Under the pieces are notes generated by a model, which saw nothing but the letters and a program-made list of their open reading frames with translations, did not search any database and was not told the origin of the DNA. From Termitomyces sp. T153 (Eukaryota > Basidiomycota > Agaricomycetes > Agaricales > Lyophyllaceae), in the NCBI GenBank assembly GCA_018296165.2, contig JACKQL020000116.1:1-64000 (forward strand): a DNA stretch of 64,000 nt. Reading direction: 5' to 3'. A program made the translations under genes and the position numbers. Each line of letters begins with the position of its first letter. Position 1 is the stretch's first letter. Positions 1 through 9,720 of the stretch are shown piece after piece.

Positions 1-537
1 ACAACTACAATACATCACCTCTACTCACCAGCGATCCCAATTCCACTTGGACTCCTTGAAAGTGGGAGAGTTGGAGGATGTGGAGGGAGACCTGGATGCT
101 GCTAGGGAATAAGTGGAAGAGGACATGGGAGAAGTCTGGAGGCTTCAGGGTGTGTCCTCACTCTTTTAAATTTCTTGAAGAAGCTTCTTGATGGGCAACA
201 ATCCTGCTTGAACTTTGTTACCCACACCACTGCCACAGCTGTGGTTTGATCAATATTGCTTATGCTTTGATTCATGCCCCCACCAATCTCTGACTCATGC
301 CCCACATCTTGAGGATCTCAATGCTACTCAACAAAGTCCTCAAAAGAAGTGGTATGCCCTCTCCCTGATTGGAAAACTTGTTAACCACTTCTGCAGTGCC
401 AAGATATACTTTTGCTCCAGCTACAATGACATCTGGACTGCTCTGGAACTCAAATAGAAGACTGCCCCCCCACACTTGCCATGACTCCTTTGAGTACCAA
501 GTGATGCCCTCAAACAATCAGCTCTCCTGCCACTCTT
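1..537 (+). mobile_element. Chimeric Ty3/gypsy relic: 3' end of one copy joined to mid-RT of another
   Basis: Positions 1 to about 320 match the stretch that precedes the polypurine tract of the A/B/C/F gypsy family, ending in the 'tcttgaggatctcaatgct' context. Where the purine run and LTR should follow, the sequence jumps into reverse transcriptase. The residues around 'WYALSLIGKLVNHFCSAKIY' correspond to the region before the first catalytic Asp in element A. The whole segment is repeated, with the same abnormal junction, at 22572-23104. It is non-coding debris with stops and CpG depletion. Confidence 0.75.
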
Positions 538-617
538 GTTTTCAGCTTTTGGGTATCTGGGCCTTGGTACTTCTAGTATTTTGTCCTGTCTCAAAGTACA
601 AGACAGGCATATCACCA
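538..617. repeat. 80-bp segment duplicated at 24408-24487
   Basis: From 'gttttcagcttttgggtat' to 'caagacaggcatatcacc' this segment is nearly identical to 24408-24487. In both places it lies a short distance from gypsy RT debris, but the spacing differs (adjacent here, about 1.3 kb away there). This suggests a deletion derivative of the 22.5-24.5 kb arrangement. Confidence 0.7.
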
Positions 618-852
618 GCAATCAACCAAACCCCTATGCCACCTCCAAACTGCTGGCTCCTACTCTAGGAAGGGGCAAACCCATCAAGCACACCCTGAAC
701 TCCTTCCCCTGCCCAACAGAAAACCTGAGGACAACTCCATTGACAAGCCAGCAACTGACCAGCTTCACATGCTAACCCTGGACCAATGCCTCCTACTCCA
801 GAGAAGACACAATTTACAAAATGCATCTCCAGGCCCCACCCACAAATCATGA
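618..852. other. Decayed gypsy-like debris, no gene
   Basis: CpG-poor sequence with short similarity ('acaactccattgacaagcca') to the end of the debris block near 23670. No reading frame can be supported. Confidence 0.4.
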
Positions 853-1002
853 GCTAGCCCTAACCCTGGGGAAGTGCTTAACAAGGAACCACAGGGAGTT
901 CTGAGGGTCTCCAGAGATTTCTGCAGGTCTGGAATAAGCTGCAGAGATTGCCATGAAGGTTGGAAATGGAAGTTGGAGGTTGGAAATGAAAGTCCCCTGA
1001 CA
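853..1002 (-). mobile_element. Truncated LTR of gypsy family E
   Basis: Matches the last 150 bp of the E LTR at 56595-56744, ending with the same 'cccctgaca' followed by 'ggcaacccagg'. The rest of the LTR and the element body are missing, so this is a fragment carried in the duplicated block. Confidence 0.75.
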
Positions 1003-1264
1003 GGCAACCCAGGACTAGTTGACACAGATGGCATTAGTGGGCATAACCCCTGCCTCTGGATTCACTAGGGATTCAATTCCCACAAGTAACCCCAGCATGT
1101 TTTATTCTCTACTTTCCATCACATAATCTGAAAAACTTGATAATTCCCACTAGAAGTCCAAATCAGAACTTGAATTCAGTATGAATACTTTACAAGTACA
1201 AGATTGTACAAGAAGAGAACAATGGAAGCATGAGACAGCAAGAAATCAGAACCCAACCACCACC

Positions 1265-1704
1265 TCACCACCTCACCCCCTCCAGAGCCCCCCTCCCCTT
1301 TTCCCCAATCCCCAGATCTACCTCCATCCATACCCTCACTATGGTCAATACCTCCACAACCCCAGGCAGTTCCTCCTCTGCATCTGCTGCCACCTCCCAC
1401 CACAACCCTGAGGCCACCATATTACACCACTGGTGCCCCACCAGCAGCTGCTTCATCCTCACTACCCCCTGATCTAGCTCCAGAGAGTCGTACCTGGGCA
1501 TCTGCACCAACCTGTTCTAGATTGATGCAAACATGGCAGAGGCCCCATCCATAAGGACCTGGTGCTCCTGGACCTAACCTGCCTCACACCTGTTAGCAAA
1601 AGTCCAGAGAGAAGGAAAAGACAGTTATGCAAGACCCCTGCATGCCCTGAGGCTGCCTTGCTTACCAACCACTCCTCCCACTGCCTCCCAGCCTCTACCT
1701 CCAC
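1265..1704 (-). pseudogene. Antisense accessory gene of gypsy family, 3' exons (relic)
   Basis: On the minus strand, 1704-1620 encodes a conserved 'RQWEEWLVSKAASG' block. After a likely intron ending in 'tttgctaacag' (near 1575) comes an exon with 'EHQVLMDGASAMFASI' and 'NRLVQMPRYDSLELDQGVVRMKQLLVGHQ', continuing to about 1265. These align in order with the last two exons of the better preserved copy on the plus strand of element A (41177-41613). There are internal stops. The 5' part of the gene, with the cysteine motif, is missing because the duplicated block ends inside a copia LTR. Confidence 0.6.
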
Positions 1705-1837
1705 CTACAACAGACCCCCTTCCAACAGACACCACTGTTCCTCTGCCTCTTCTACAGACTGTGCCTCCAACTGTGTCAGACATTGTCACAAGCCCCACAC
1801 CTCCAATACCCTTGCCATAGCCATCTGCACCACTGTG

Positions 1838-2126
1838 TGTAGACAAAGATATAAAGTAAGATCCTCAGAGTCACAACAAAGTAATTGAAACAACTAAATT
1901 ATGTACCTGTAGACAAAGATATAAAGTAAGATCTACAGGATAGTAAGTAACAAATTATGAGAAGTGTAATAAGTCAATGTACCCTCAGAGTCATGACAAA
2001 GTAATTGAGACAACTGAGGGATGTGTGTTTTGTGTACTCTGGATATGTATGGACAGTAAAATAAGGTTTTATGTAAAGTATAGCAAACAAAGAAATGATC
2101 ATGTAACAGGGTGGCATAACATATGA
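1838..2126 (-). mobile_element. Truncated copia-G LTR
   Basis: Begins 'tgtagacaaagatataaag' directly after the target context 'cactgtg' and matches the first 289 bp of the LTR at 57579-57924. It breaks off at 'cataacatatga', where unrelated sequence starts. No copia internal region follows. Confidence 0.8.
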
Positions 2127-2133
2127 GTACAAA

Positions 2134-2485
2134 TAATGCAAACAGCAATTTTGCCCCTGTTTGTGATTAGGAGCTTTGTACCCTTGTCCATCACCTTTAG
2201 AAACAACTTGGAGGGACATAATTGATGCACCTGTTACTTTTCAAGGTTCACAAGAGAATAGAGTATACATACATCAAACATGCATAGTTAGTGGTTCACA
2301 GGTGCCCACACAACAGGCTACTGAAGATGAGGATAGGTTCCTATTTCTGGACAGGTTCATGTGATCGATCTGGGCTCCGGACTTTGTATGCTTGCTGAGG
2401 CATACTATGATTTGGGTGACAAATACAAAAGCTCCATTTCCTGGCCACCTAACCCACTCACACTCACCACCCTTCAAGAAAATAC
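2134..2485. repeat. 352-bp tandem duplication, unit 1
   Basis: First of two adjacent units that look base-for-base identical. Each unit holds the same 62-codon open frame (2176-2364 here), which has no recognisable domain. If one base is allowed for at the end of that frame, coding-like sequence continues ('DLGSGLCMLAEAYYDLG'), so the unit may be part of an older broken gene. Confidence 0.85.
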
Positions 2486-2837
2486 TAATGCAAACAGCAA
2501 TTTTGCCCCTGTTTGTGATTAGGAGCTTTGTACCCTTGTCCATCACCTTTAGAAACAACTTGGAGGGACATAATTGATGCACCTGTTACTTTTCAAGGTT
2601 CACAAGAGAATAGAGTATACATACATCAAACATGCATAGTTAGTGGTTCACAGGTGCCCACACAACAGGCTACTGAAGATGAGGATAGGTTCCTATTTCT
2701 GGACAGGTTCATGTGATCGATCTGGGCTCCGGACTTTGTATGCTTGCTGAGGCATACTATGATTTGGGTGACAAATACAAAAGCTCCATTTCCTGGCCAC
2801 CTAACCCACTCACACTCACCACCCTTCAAGAAAATAC
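2486..2837. repeat. 352-bp tandem duplication, unit 2
   Basis: Second unit, period exactly 352 bp (for example the start codons at 2176 and 2528). It ends at 'gaaaatac' just before the CpG-rich island. Identity is too high to be old, so it is either very recent or an assembly artefact. Confidence 0.85.
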
Positions 2838-2864
2838 TGCTTTAGCTGAAATATATGTGGTAAA

Positions 2865-5800
2865 TTATGAGACATCTTCTGTATCTGTATCTTCTGCACC
2901 TGTATCTTCTCTATCTAAATATTGGTTGACTACTACCATGTCCTCCTCGGCCTCTTCATTGGTGTTCTCGTAGTACTCATCGTCATCATTGTTGTGGTTG
3001 TTCTTGTTGGCAATGACAACCTCGGCACCAAGACAACTCACTTTATTCATCTTTGCCCAATGATACGATGACGGAGCTACCCAGTACGGCTTCATCCGCC
3101 TGACAGCCTCCACTCGATCCTCAGATCGTGGATGCTCTGCCAGCATATCCTTGTGTGCCAAAATATCCGAGTAGTGAGATTTGTCCTCATCACCAATAAC
3201 ATTGTACACCCGACTCGAACATCCTTTGATGGCTATCTCGTAACGTGGATGAATGTGCAGAGCCTGACTCCGTGTTATCTGTGGGAGTTCACGAGAAATG
3301 GCCTCAACATCAGTGGGTGTTGGCGGCGGGATTCGCTGTACAGTGTCGCATACAGGACTCGTGGGGACGGGCATCTGGGCTTGTTTGGTCGTTTCCCGAG
3401 TCTGCCTCTTTGCCGTCGGATTAGCGGGTATGGACACCTGGACTTGATTTTTCTTTCGTTGAGCTTGTTGCCCCTTCCTTTTTGTCCTTCCTACTGTCGA
3501 CGCCTGCTTCACTCCTGGCTGATATGCTTTCTTCTGTTCGGCTGCTAGGATTCCGAGCTCCATCACAATCGTAATGTATGAGAGTTTTCGCCCGTTCTGC
3601 GTCTGAGGTCTTGTGAAGAACTGGAAGGTCTCCTGAGCATCGATGAGAATGAACTGTTTGTTGACCCTGTTCTTTACTTGAATGAAGATGGCCGACATGG
3701 ACCATCTATCGGGATACTGGGAGTTATTAGTGGGAATCCACACAGGGATGACAAAGTCTGTCGAAGCCATATTCCCGTAGCCTTGAATCGCTGCGGCTCT
3801 GAGGAAAAGCAGGTAGATAGCCTCGTCGGTGATTGTTGACTTGTCGCCTGCCTTGACGAATTGTGTAAAGTGAACGTAGCCGTCTTTGAATGCGTCTCTA
3901 AGCATCTCCCCTCTCAGGTTGCTCGGCCGCGCATCGAGAACGTCCCCGATGTATTTCTCCGATATCAGGGCCCGGAGAAAGTCCTCGACGCGAATCATCT
4001 GGCTGAACGAGACATCACCACTGACACCACTGAGAACCGCATTGACGTGCTCATGATCAGGGTTCTTCAAGATAGCGATGTCGTGGGCCAGAGTGCAGAG
4101 CATCCTCACAACCAACTCCTCTCTGGTTCCCTGGTCGATTAGTCCCAATTCGAGCCATTGTGAGATAGCAGATGGTATATTGGTCTTGTATGCTGCTATA
4201 ATCATCTCGATTTGCTCCGCTGGCGGTAGAGTGGATCGAGTTCTTCCCAATCCTTTGACGTGGCACCATTTGAATATCGCACGGGCAGCAGCTTCTGCCA
4301 CAAAAGGTTCGGAAGGATATCCACCACGAAGATACTGTTGATGTTTTGGAACGGAGTAGACTGTTCGCATACTACTGGCGACAAGAAGTCCTTCAAGGAA
4401 AACGGCCTCATCTCGGTTCAATTCAAAGCTCAAATCAAAACGAACGGAAAGAGGAGGAATCAACTTTTGGAGTGGAAATTTGCAAGATTTGTCCCGACTT
4501 GTGTCTTCAAGACGCAATTCCAACTTAGACATGGCATATTTCACTACTTCTTCATCGTCTATAGACGGAGTATTTTCCATAACAGTCCAAAATCTACGCA
4601 ATTTAGCACGAAAGAGACAAGGGAAAAACAAAGTCCGGTGGCTTACAAGGGACGGCCAAATCGCGCCATGAACTTCAACGAACAAATTTCTTGAGCGGAG
4701 TGGGTGCCTTCAATCACAAGGCTCGGCTCCTTCCACGCATCGAAAGGAAGTTCAACAAAAGGAGCGTTCATATTATCATCACTGCCTTCAGAATGAGAGG
4801 ACATAGGACGAGAGGACCAAAAATTACGTGAGCTAGTAGGGACGGTCTCGGACAGTCTCGAATAAGTCGAGAGGAATAAGGCAAAGACGGGTGCATTCAT
4901 CATGTACGTGAAGGCTTTGCAGAGGCACTGATACGCTGTGCGGTTTGGTTCTGCCGAAACCGTAGTCTTGCTGAGATGGTGGGCTTCGTCGAAATAGAAA
5001 ACGATAACAGGTTGTATGTCGGTCTGCGCAGGTTCGATTTTCTTCGAGACAGAGTCAATGAATATCTTCACTGGAAATAACATCAGTCATAAGTTTTTAG
5101 GTGGGTGGCGAGTATCAGCGAACCTCGGTTTCGAAGATGGTCAAATTCGACACGCTCATCCGATATGTCTTCGAAACCTCGTAAAGGAGACGGGTCGATT
5201 GCTGTTGTGTACATCTTGAGACGCTCCGGGCTGAGAGGGGGTCCAAGATATTCTTTCCAATCTGCTGCGACACGTTCGATTCCAAGCCCCGACCTTTTCC
5301 AGAGATTGATCCAGCCATCCACGAAGGCGATGATCTTTAACAAGAACAGGAGGTAGCGACGCTGAAGATGAAGTTCCAAGGTTTCTTTTGTGGTCTTTGT
5401 GCAGAAAAAGCCAAGTAGCGGTTGACCATCGGCCATATCACCCTGTGGAAAGCCTTGATCGTGAGGTCAAAAGAACGTATCATATCTACCAAAGCAAAGC
5501 ACCTGATCTATCTCCTGTAGGCCTTAAAACCATCGGGATCATGAAGACCGAGTCGGCGACCTTGTCCACGAGCCTGGATTTACCTGTACCGGATCCTTGA
5601 ATGATGGCACAGAAATTCGCGTAGGGTTTCTCGAATGATTCTGAGTACATTGCATTCATCGCGCCTTTCAAGAGTTCATGGGCATTCCCCACATACGCCG
5701 TCTTCCAGGCTGTTTGTACCAACTCTTTGATAGCTGAGGCGTGCACTCGTCGTAAGTATTTGAGGATGGGAACGGGACTAACTTTAGGGACTCACTAGGT

Positions 5801-6271
5801 TTCGGGTTGGATGTAGGTGTCTGAAGGGTAGGTTTCTTCTCGTCTTCCGTCTTGACTACCAAAAGCAAGTGAAAAAAGAGGACTGGTGCAGGATGTGAGC
5901 GACGAACTGTATGTGATCAAGGTCTCCATCGCAATCTCCCACTCCTCACGCTCAAGATTCGGGTTGCAGAGATCTCGAAAGTCCCGGAGATAGGAGCCTG
6001 ATGGCGGCACTGGTATGTCGTTTCTGCCAACGATGATTTGAGCAAGTTCCTTGAAGATTGACGAATAGCAAGCTTGAAACTCTTGCGGAGACGCGCGGCG
6101 CCTTATCAAATCAAGCAGTTTATTGTACAGCTTGCTCTCCCTCGCCTCACGAAACAGCTCTTGAGCCTTTTCCAATTGGGATACTGGCTGCGGGTCCTGC
6201 TCCTGATTGGGTCGTTTGACCGATCCCTGAGGTTCAGACGAGCGTAAGCGCTTGGAAGAACGGCCAGACAT
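2865..6271 (-). CDS. P-loop ATPase with C-terminal PD-(D/E)xK-like nuclease, CR (Crinkler-RHS) effector-like
   Basis: Six exons join in frame into about 1,045 codons: 6271-5908, 5855-5796, 5733-5503, 5453-5124, 5070-4647 and 4593-2865. The introns are 49-62 bp with GT...AG ends (for example GTGAGT, GTAAGC). Exon 3 carries a Walker A loop (GSGTGKS, about residues 188-194). Exon 5 has a Walker B strand (VIVFYFDEAH, about 350-358) and a sensor-1-like strand (FALFLSTYS). Exon 6 has a possible restriction-endonuclease-fold core: E at about 727 (TDEA), D at about 749 (STDF) and Q-V-K at about 775-777 (IFIQVKNR). A lysine-rich low-complexity linker and an Asp/Glu-rich tail follow. No signal peptide or membrane segment is visible. 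Known CR families pair such NTPases with nucleases. Assignment to that class is my inference, and a related standalone ATPase is possible. No frameshift or internal stop was found, unlike in every neighbouring element. The start is the first ATG after a TATA box. Confidence 0.75.
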
Positions 6272-6309
6272 GACGGAAGTACAAAGTAGTTACTGCGGAG
6301 TTCCCCAAG

Positions 6310-6316
6310 TTATATA
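6310..6316 (-). promoter_or_regulatory. TATA box of the ATPase-nuclease gene
   Basis: TATATAA on the minus strand lies about 40 bp upstream of the ATG at 6271, so the 5' UTR would be only around 10 nt. The truncated relative at 8599-9044 has the same TATA-to-ATG spacing. Confidence 0.5.
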
Positions 6317-6527
6317 TGAGTTTTAAAGTCAACCGCGCGTCATTTGCCCATTGATCTGATTATCAAATAATCACTGGCCGCACAACTGTGGGCGCTTGAA
6401 TCTGCATGCGTACTATTTCCCTCCTTGATTGACAGATTGTTTTCTCCACACGCGCTAAAGGGGCAAAATGTTCCTTGAGCACCAAGCTCTTTGACAGGCA
6501 CGTGGGTCCTGCGAGGCCACTCCCGAT

Positions 6528-6880
6528 TCATCTCCGGCAGGTGAGAATGAGATATTCCAGTAAGTATGTATGAAGATATAGTTTTTGCTCAAATTTCGTA
6601 AATGTAGCCCCGGAAACAACTTTGATATCGGACATTCCAGGTGAACGGTCTGGAGGTAATCGTATGGGCACCGCAGGAGTCATATAGATCTCTTCCTGCC
6701 ACGCCAGGTACACTGCATACGAATACATGTGTCATGTGTGCACACAGCGAGCTGGCGTATGGTCCTCACCACAATCCAGAAACAACATTGGAAATACCTA
6801 CCACGAGCGCAACATGACTCTCATTGAATATCTGCAGGACAATGGAGGAGCGAGGTGAGTCACGTTGCAGCCACGTTTCA
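6528..6880 (-). repeat. Diverged duplicate segment, copy 1 (gene fragment)
   Basis: On the minus strand this reads a likely exon end ('FNESHVALV'), a GTAGGT donor and then an exon-like stretch ('YAVYLAWQEEIY...'). The copy at 7190-7410 has the same order of elements: 'HQTVMAAFV', a GTACGT donor and 'YEVCLTWQNE'. The two copies are clearly related but much diverged. The family is not recognised. Confidence 0.4.
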
Positions 6881-7189
6881 TAACGAGAAGGAACCTCTTC
6901 GTTTCTGATACTCGCTCCCAGCCGAGAATTACCCGATAAACAGAAGCGCTTGTTACAGTTTGTTACCCTCGTTCGTTATTGTCTTGTCACTCTGCATGTG
7001 GACCGGATCGCTTTCTGTTCAAGGGTCAAATTGTACCCATGCGCTACATACACTCTTCGAACATCAGCACTTGAGTGCCGCATGGCAGTCATTCCCCATT
7101 TTCAGAAGCAGTAAAATCAACCCGAGAAACTCGCGTTCATCACGGTGAATGTTAAATTTTGTAGATATAGTCCTGCATGTAGCCTCAGT

Positions 7190-7410
7190 ATCCTGAGCGG
7201 TCTAGAGGTATGAATGTGGTTCATTCTGCCATGTCAGGCACACTTCATACTAATACGTGTTATGCATACATACAGCGAGCGGACTCGATGCCCTTCACCA
7301 CCCCCGAATTTGAAAATAAAATTTGAAATACGTACCACAAAGGCGGCCATAACCGTCTGATGACCTATCTCCATATGCAAAACAATGGTGAAACGAGGTG
7401 AGTCAAGTCG
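7190..7410 (-). repeat. Diverged duplicate segment, copy 2 (gene fragment)
   Basis: Partner of 6528-6880. Shared landmarks on the plus strand are 'caggcacacttcatac' (copy 1 'caggtacactgcatac'), 'cagcgagc' and 'gaggtgagtca'. Copy 2 has an early stop after the second exon-like stretch, so it does not look functional. Confidence 0.4.
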
Positions 7411-8443
7411 ATGCACCCCAGATTTCCCAGGTGTATACTTGGAGCTAATCTGAGTTTGCTGTGCCTTGTATGGTCGATGTCTTCTCTTGAGAGATATGTC
7501 GATCGCCGACAACATTTCTCCTTGAATTGTGCATAGGTTGGGTTGGGTGGAAGCATACGTTATGGCTGTTAAGGCTTTACAAGTAGTTTGATAAGATTTC
7601 TGAGTGACGGTATACATTGACAGGACTCCGAATACGTTTCATCGACCCGGACACAACGGTTTTCTGTGTAAACCTCGGACTATCCCCGAATCGCTATCCC
7701 TATTCTTTACTGTTCCTGTTCGTACTCGTCATGCTCACAAAGGACTTACATTTGATGGTGGGACTCTGGGGTTTCTGTGTGCACTGTCAATCGAGCTATG
7801 CCGTTGTGTATACCATTGTTCCCGTTCCTGAGCCTCCAAATCGGCATCGATCATCTGGTGCGGAAAACTAAACTCTCATTGTGTCTTCTCCTCTCGGCTT
7901 GCAGATGTGTAAGCACATATTGTGGGTGTTGACCCCTCAGATACTACGTGTACACGTGGTTCTATGTGTATGTCCTCGAATCTTGGGATTTTCCTCCTGT
8001 ATTTTATTTCTCGAAATAGGATTCCAAGGTCTATGGGATATCAATACAGCGAATATCAAGTTCACTGACTGTCCCAGAACTTTGAAATGAAGAGATGAGC
8101 CACAGACAGTCAAACCTAATAGCGTTACATAACGTGCATCTCGAGTAAGGATTCCGCTGTTGACATTGATGCATCGTTGGTCAGGGCCGAAGCCTCTCGA
8201 TGGTCGATAAGAGCTCTGTCCCAGTGAGATATAAGTGGAAATCTCGAGTCATCACCACGAGACAAGTCTGTTGATGATACACGTATGGTTGGTCAGAGAG
8301 TGATTTCAAAGCCAGGATCGGGTCAAAAGACCTGAAAAGCGTCTCGACTCGTGGCGTGCATGCTTCACTCGTACTAACATGAATAACAACACTCCATTGA
8401 AATGAAGACTTTAAGCCAGTTCTCACCCGTATTTCCTCGATGA

Positions 8444-8596
8444 TTATTGTGGTGTACACTCAGGCTGGTGTAACATCGGATTGGTAGTGGTGTGATAGAT
8501 ATTCTTAATAGTCCGAGTGAGAGTGACTGTGGCTAGTACAATAATAGTAGTAGGAAGCCCGAGTGCAATAAGATATGTGTATGCCACCAGCTCCAT
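8444..8596 (-). CDS. Possible 50-aa single-pass membrane peptide
   Basis: An ATG frame of 50 codons has one hydrophobic stretch (YLIALGLPTTIIVLATVTLT, about residues 8-27) followed by a basic turn. It lies directly downstream of the nuclease relative on the same strand. Nothing but the hydrophobic segment supports it, and it could be a chance frame in 3' untranslated sequence. Confidence 0.2.
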   Translation of the reverse strand: MELVAYTYLIALGLPTTIIVLATVTLTRTIKNIYHTTTNPMLHQPECTPQ

Positions 8597-8598
8597 TG

Positions 8599-9044
8599 TC
8601 AGACTATTACCTCTAGATCTTCCCGATCATCACCAGAGGTCATTAATATTGTCGTCGCCTCCAACGAATTGAAATCCTCCTGCATCAACAAAGCACGCGC
8701 TGGGTGACTCTCAATCATCATCGTCACTGTATGGTTTCTGGGCCACGTATTTCGAGTCCCCATGGCCTGTTAGGCATCAGCGAGAAAGGACTGTGCAGCA
8801 TTGCCTTATAACTAACTTGAATCAAGTCGACGGTCATACACCATTGGTTGGGACCGTTTGAGTCGCTGCCAGGGCAGGAAAGCGTGACGGGGATGACGAT
8901 ATCGACAGGATTATATGGTCCTGCACCGTGATTTCTCAAGAACAGGAGGTAGGCAGCTTCTTCGCCGATATCGATAGGTTGTGTCTGCCGAGTCTGGGAG
9001 AACTCGGGAGTTCGATGGGCATCGATAACAGAATCTTGAGACAT
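8599..9044 (-). CDS. Short two-exon relative of the nuclease domain, catalytic Lys apparently lost
   Basis: Exon 1 (9044-8817) encodes 'GEEAAYLLFLRNHG', 'VDIVIPV' and 'MTVDLIQ', aligning with 'TDEAIYLLFLRAA', 'TDFVIPV' and 'MSAIFIQ' of the nuclease core in the gene at 2865-6271. A 50-bp intron (8816-8767, GTTAGT...AACAG) would join exon 2 (8766-8599), giving 131 aa. Splicing occurs exactly where Q-V-K should continue, so the Lys is absent. Unspliced, the frame reads on for 30 codons to 8724, also without the motif. The whole ATPase part is missing. It has its own TATA box at the same distance as the full-length gene. It may be a truncated pseudogene or a small decoy-like protein; expression is unknown. 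Confidence 0.5.
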
Positions 9045-9079
9045 AATAGAAATATAATGTGGGTCGTATGCTCATAATC

Positions 9080-9086
9080 TTATATA
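9080..9086 (-). promoter_or_regulatory. TATA box of the short nuclease relative
   Basis: TATATAA on the minus strand, about 40 bp upstream of the ATG at 9044, matching the promoter layout of the longer gene. Confidence 0.45.
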
Positions 9087-9720
9087 CCGCTCTAGCTGAC
9101 CACTCGATTATACAAAGTAGGTTCGCCTATCGATCTTTGGGTATCGTCCTGATCAACGTGTTGATGGCTCACTTTCTGATATATTGTGGGCGCCCTTTTT
9201 TGATACGCCGGAAATACACCACCATTGTGGATTTTGTGGGGCTCCTTGATTTATGCACTTCTTTCTTCACAGTCCTCCGTGAGGGGGAAATTGTCCCTTA
9301 TTGTCCCTTATGCGCCAAGCTCCTTGAAACACGATGTTCGCCCAACAAAATTATTGCCGCCGATTCCACTGACACCCATCACACATGCACACATCAGGTG
9401 TGCTTGTAGTCCCTCGCACCTCTGAACTTATTAAAAAGTTGCGGATTGAATGTTTTCAGGGACAATTACTGGTCGAGCAATGGCACGGAAGGAGTCATAC
9501 CAGAATGCCAGGGCTTGAGTATTGTTCACCCTGATCTCCTTTTTAGGGGCGCCCCCCTGGACTTGTTAATCATCTATGAATCACCCAGCGCAATGACTCG
9601 GAGCTCAAAGTCAAAAATTTACGAGCTCATTGGGTATTCTGGAGCCTCACATTCAAGTCTCTCTGGGTCTGAAATTGATTTTTCATCTCATGAATAGGAC
9701 ATCCAGCTCTCGTGGGTGAC
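9087..9720. other. CpG-rich stretch without a recognisable gene
   Basis: Still part of the CpG-rich island. Open frames on the plus strand (for example 9059-9409) have no recognisable domain. I see no supported feature. Confidence 0.4.

Larger units (their letters stand above)
853..2126. repeat. Segmental duplicate of 56594-57867
   Basis: About 1.27 kb is nearly identical to 56594-57867, with scattered single-base changes and a few small indels. The block contains, in the same order and with the same junctions, the end of an E-type LTR, the flank of the host gypsy copy F, the 3' part of its antisense gene and the beginning of a copia-G LTR. Shared insertion junctions show one block was copied from the other, or from a common source, after both insertions had occurred. 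Confidence 0.85.
6317..8598. other. CpG-rich intergenic stretch with decayed gene fragments
   Basis: Non-repetitive, CpG-containing DNA between the two ATPase/nuclease loci. It holds two diverged copies of one segment (listed separately) and a minus-strand open frame at 8181-8459 (92 codons) with no recognised domain that could be a remnant of the nuclease relative. No complete gene is supported here. Confidence 0.5.

Noticed and set aside
2134..2837. CRISPR-like or satellite array
   Set aside because: Only two long units with no spacers; it is a simple tandem duplication.
3132..4694. Plus-strand frames inside the ATPase-nuclease gene
   Set aside because: They lie antisense to a continuous 576-codon exon with recognisable motifs and have no features of their own.
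8181..8459. 92-codon minus-strand frame as a separate gene
   Set aside because: No domain, no convincing start context and partial overlap with another short frame. It could be remnant sequence of the nuclease relative.
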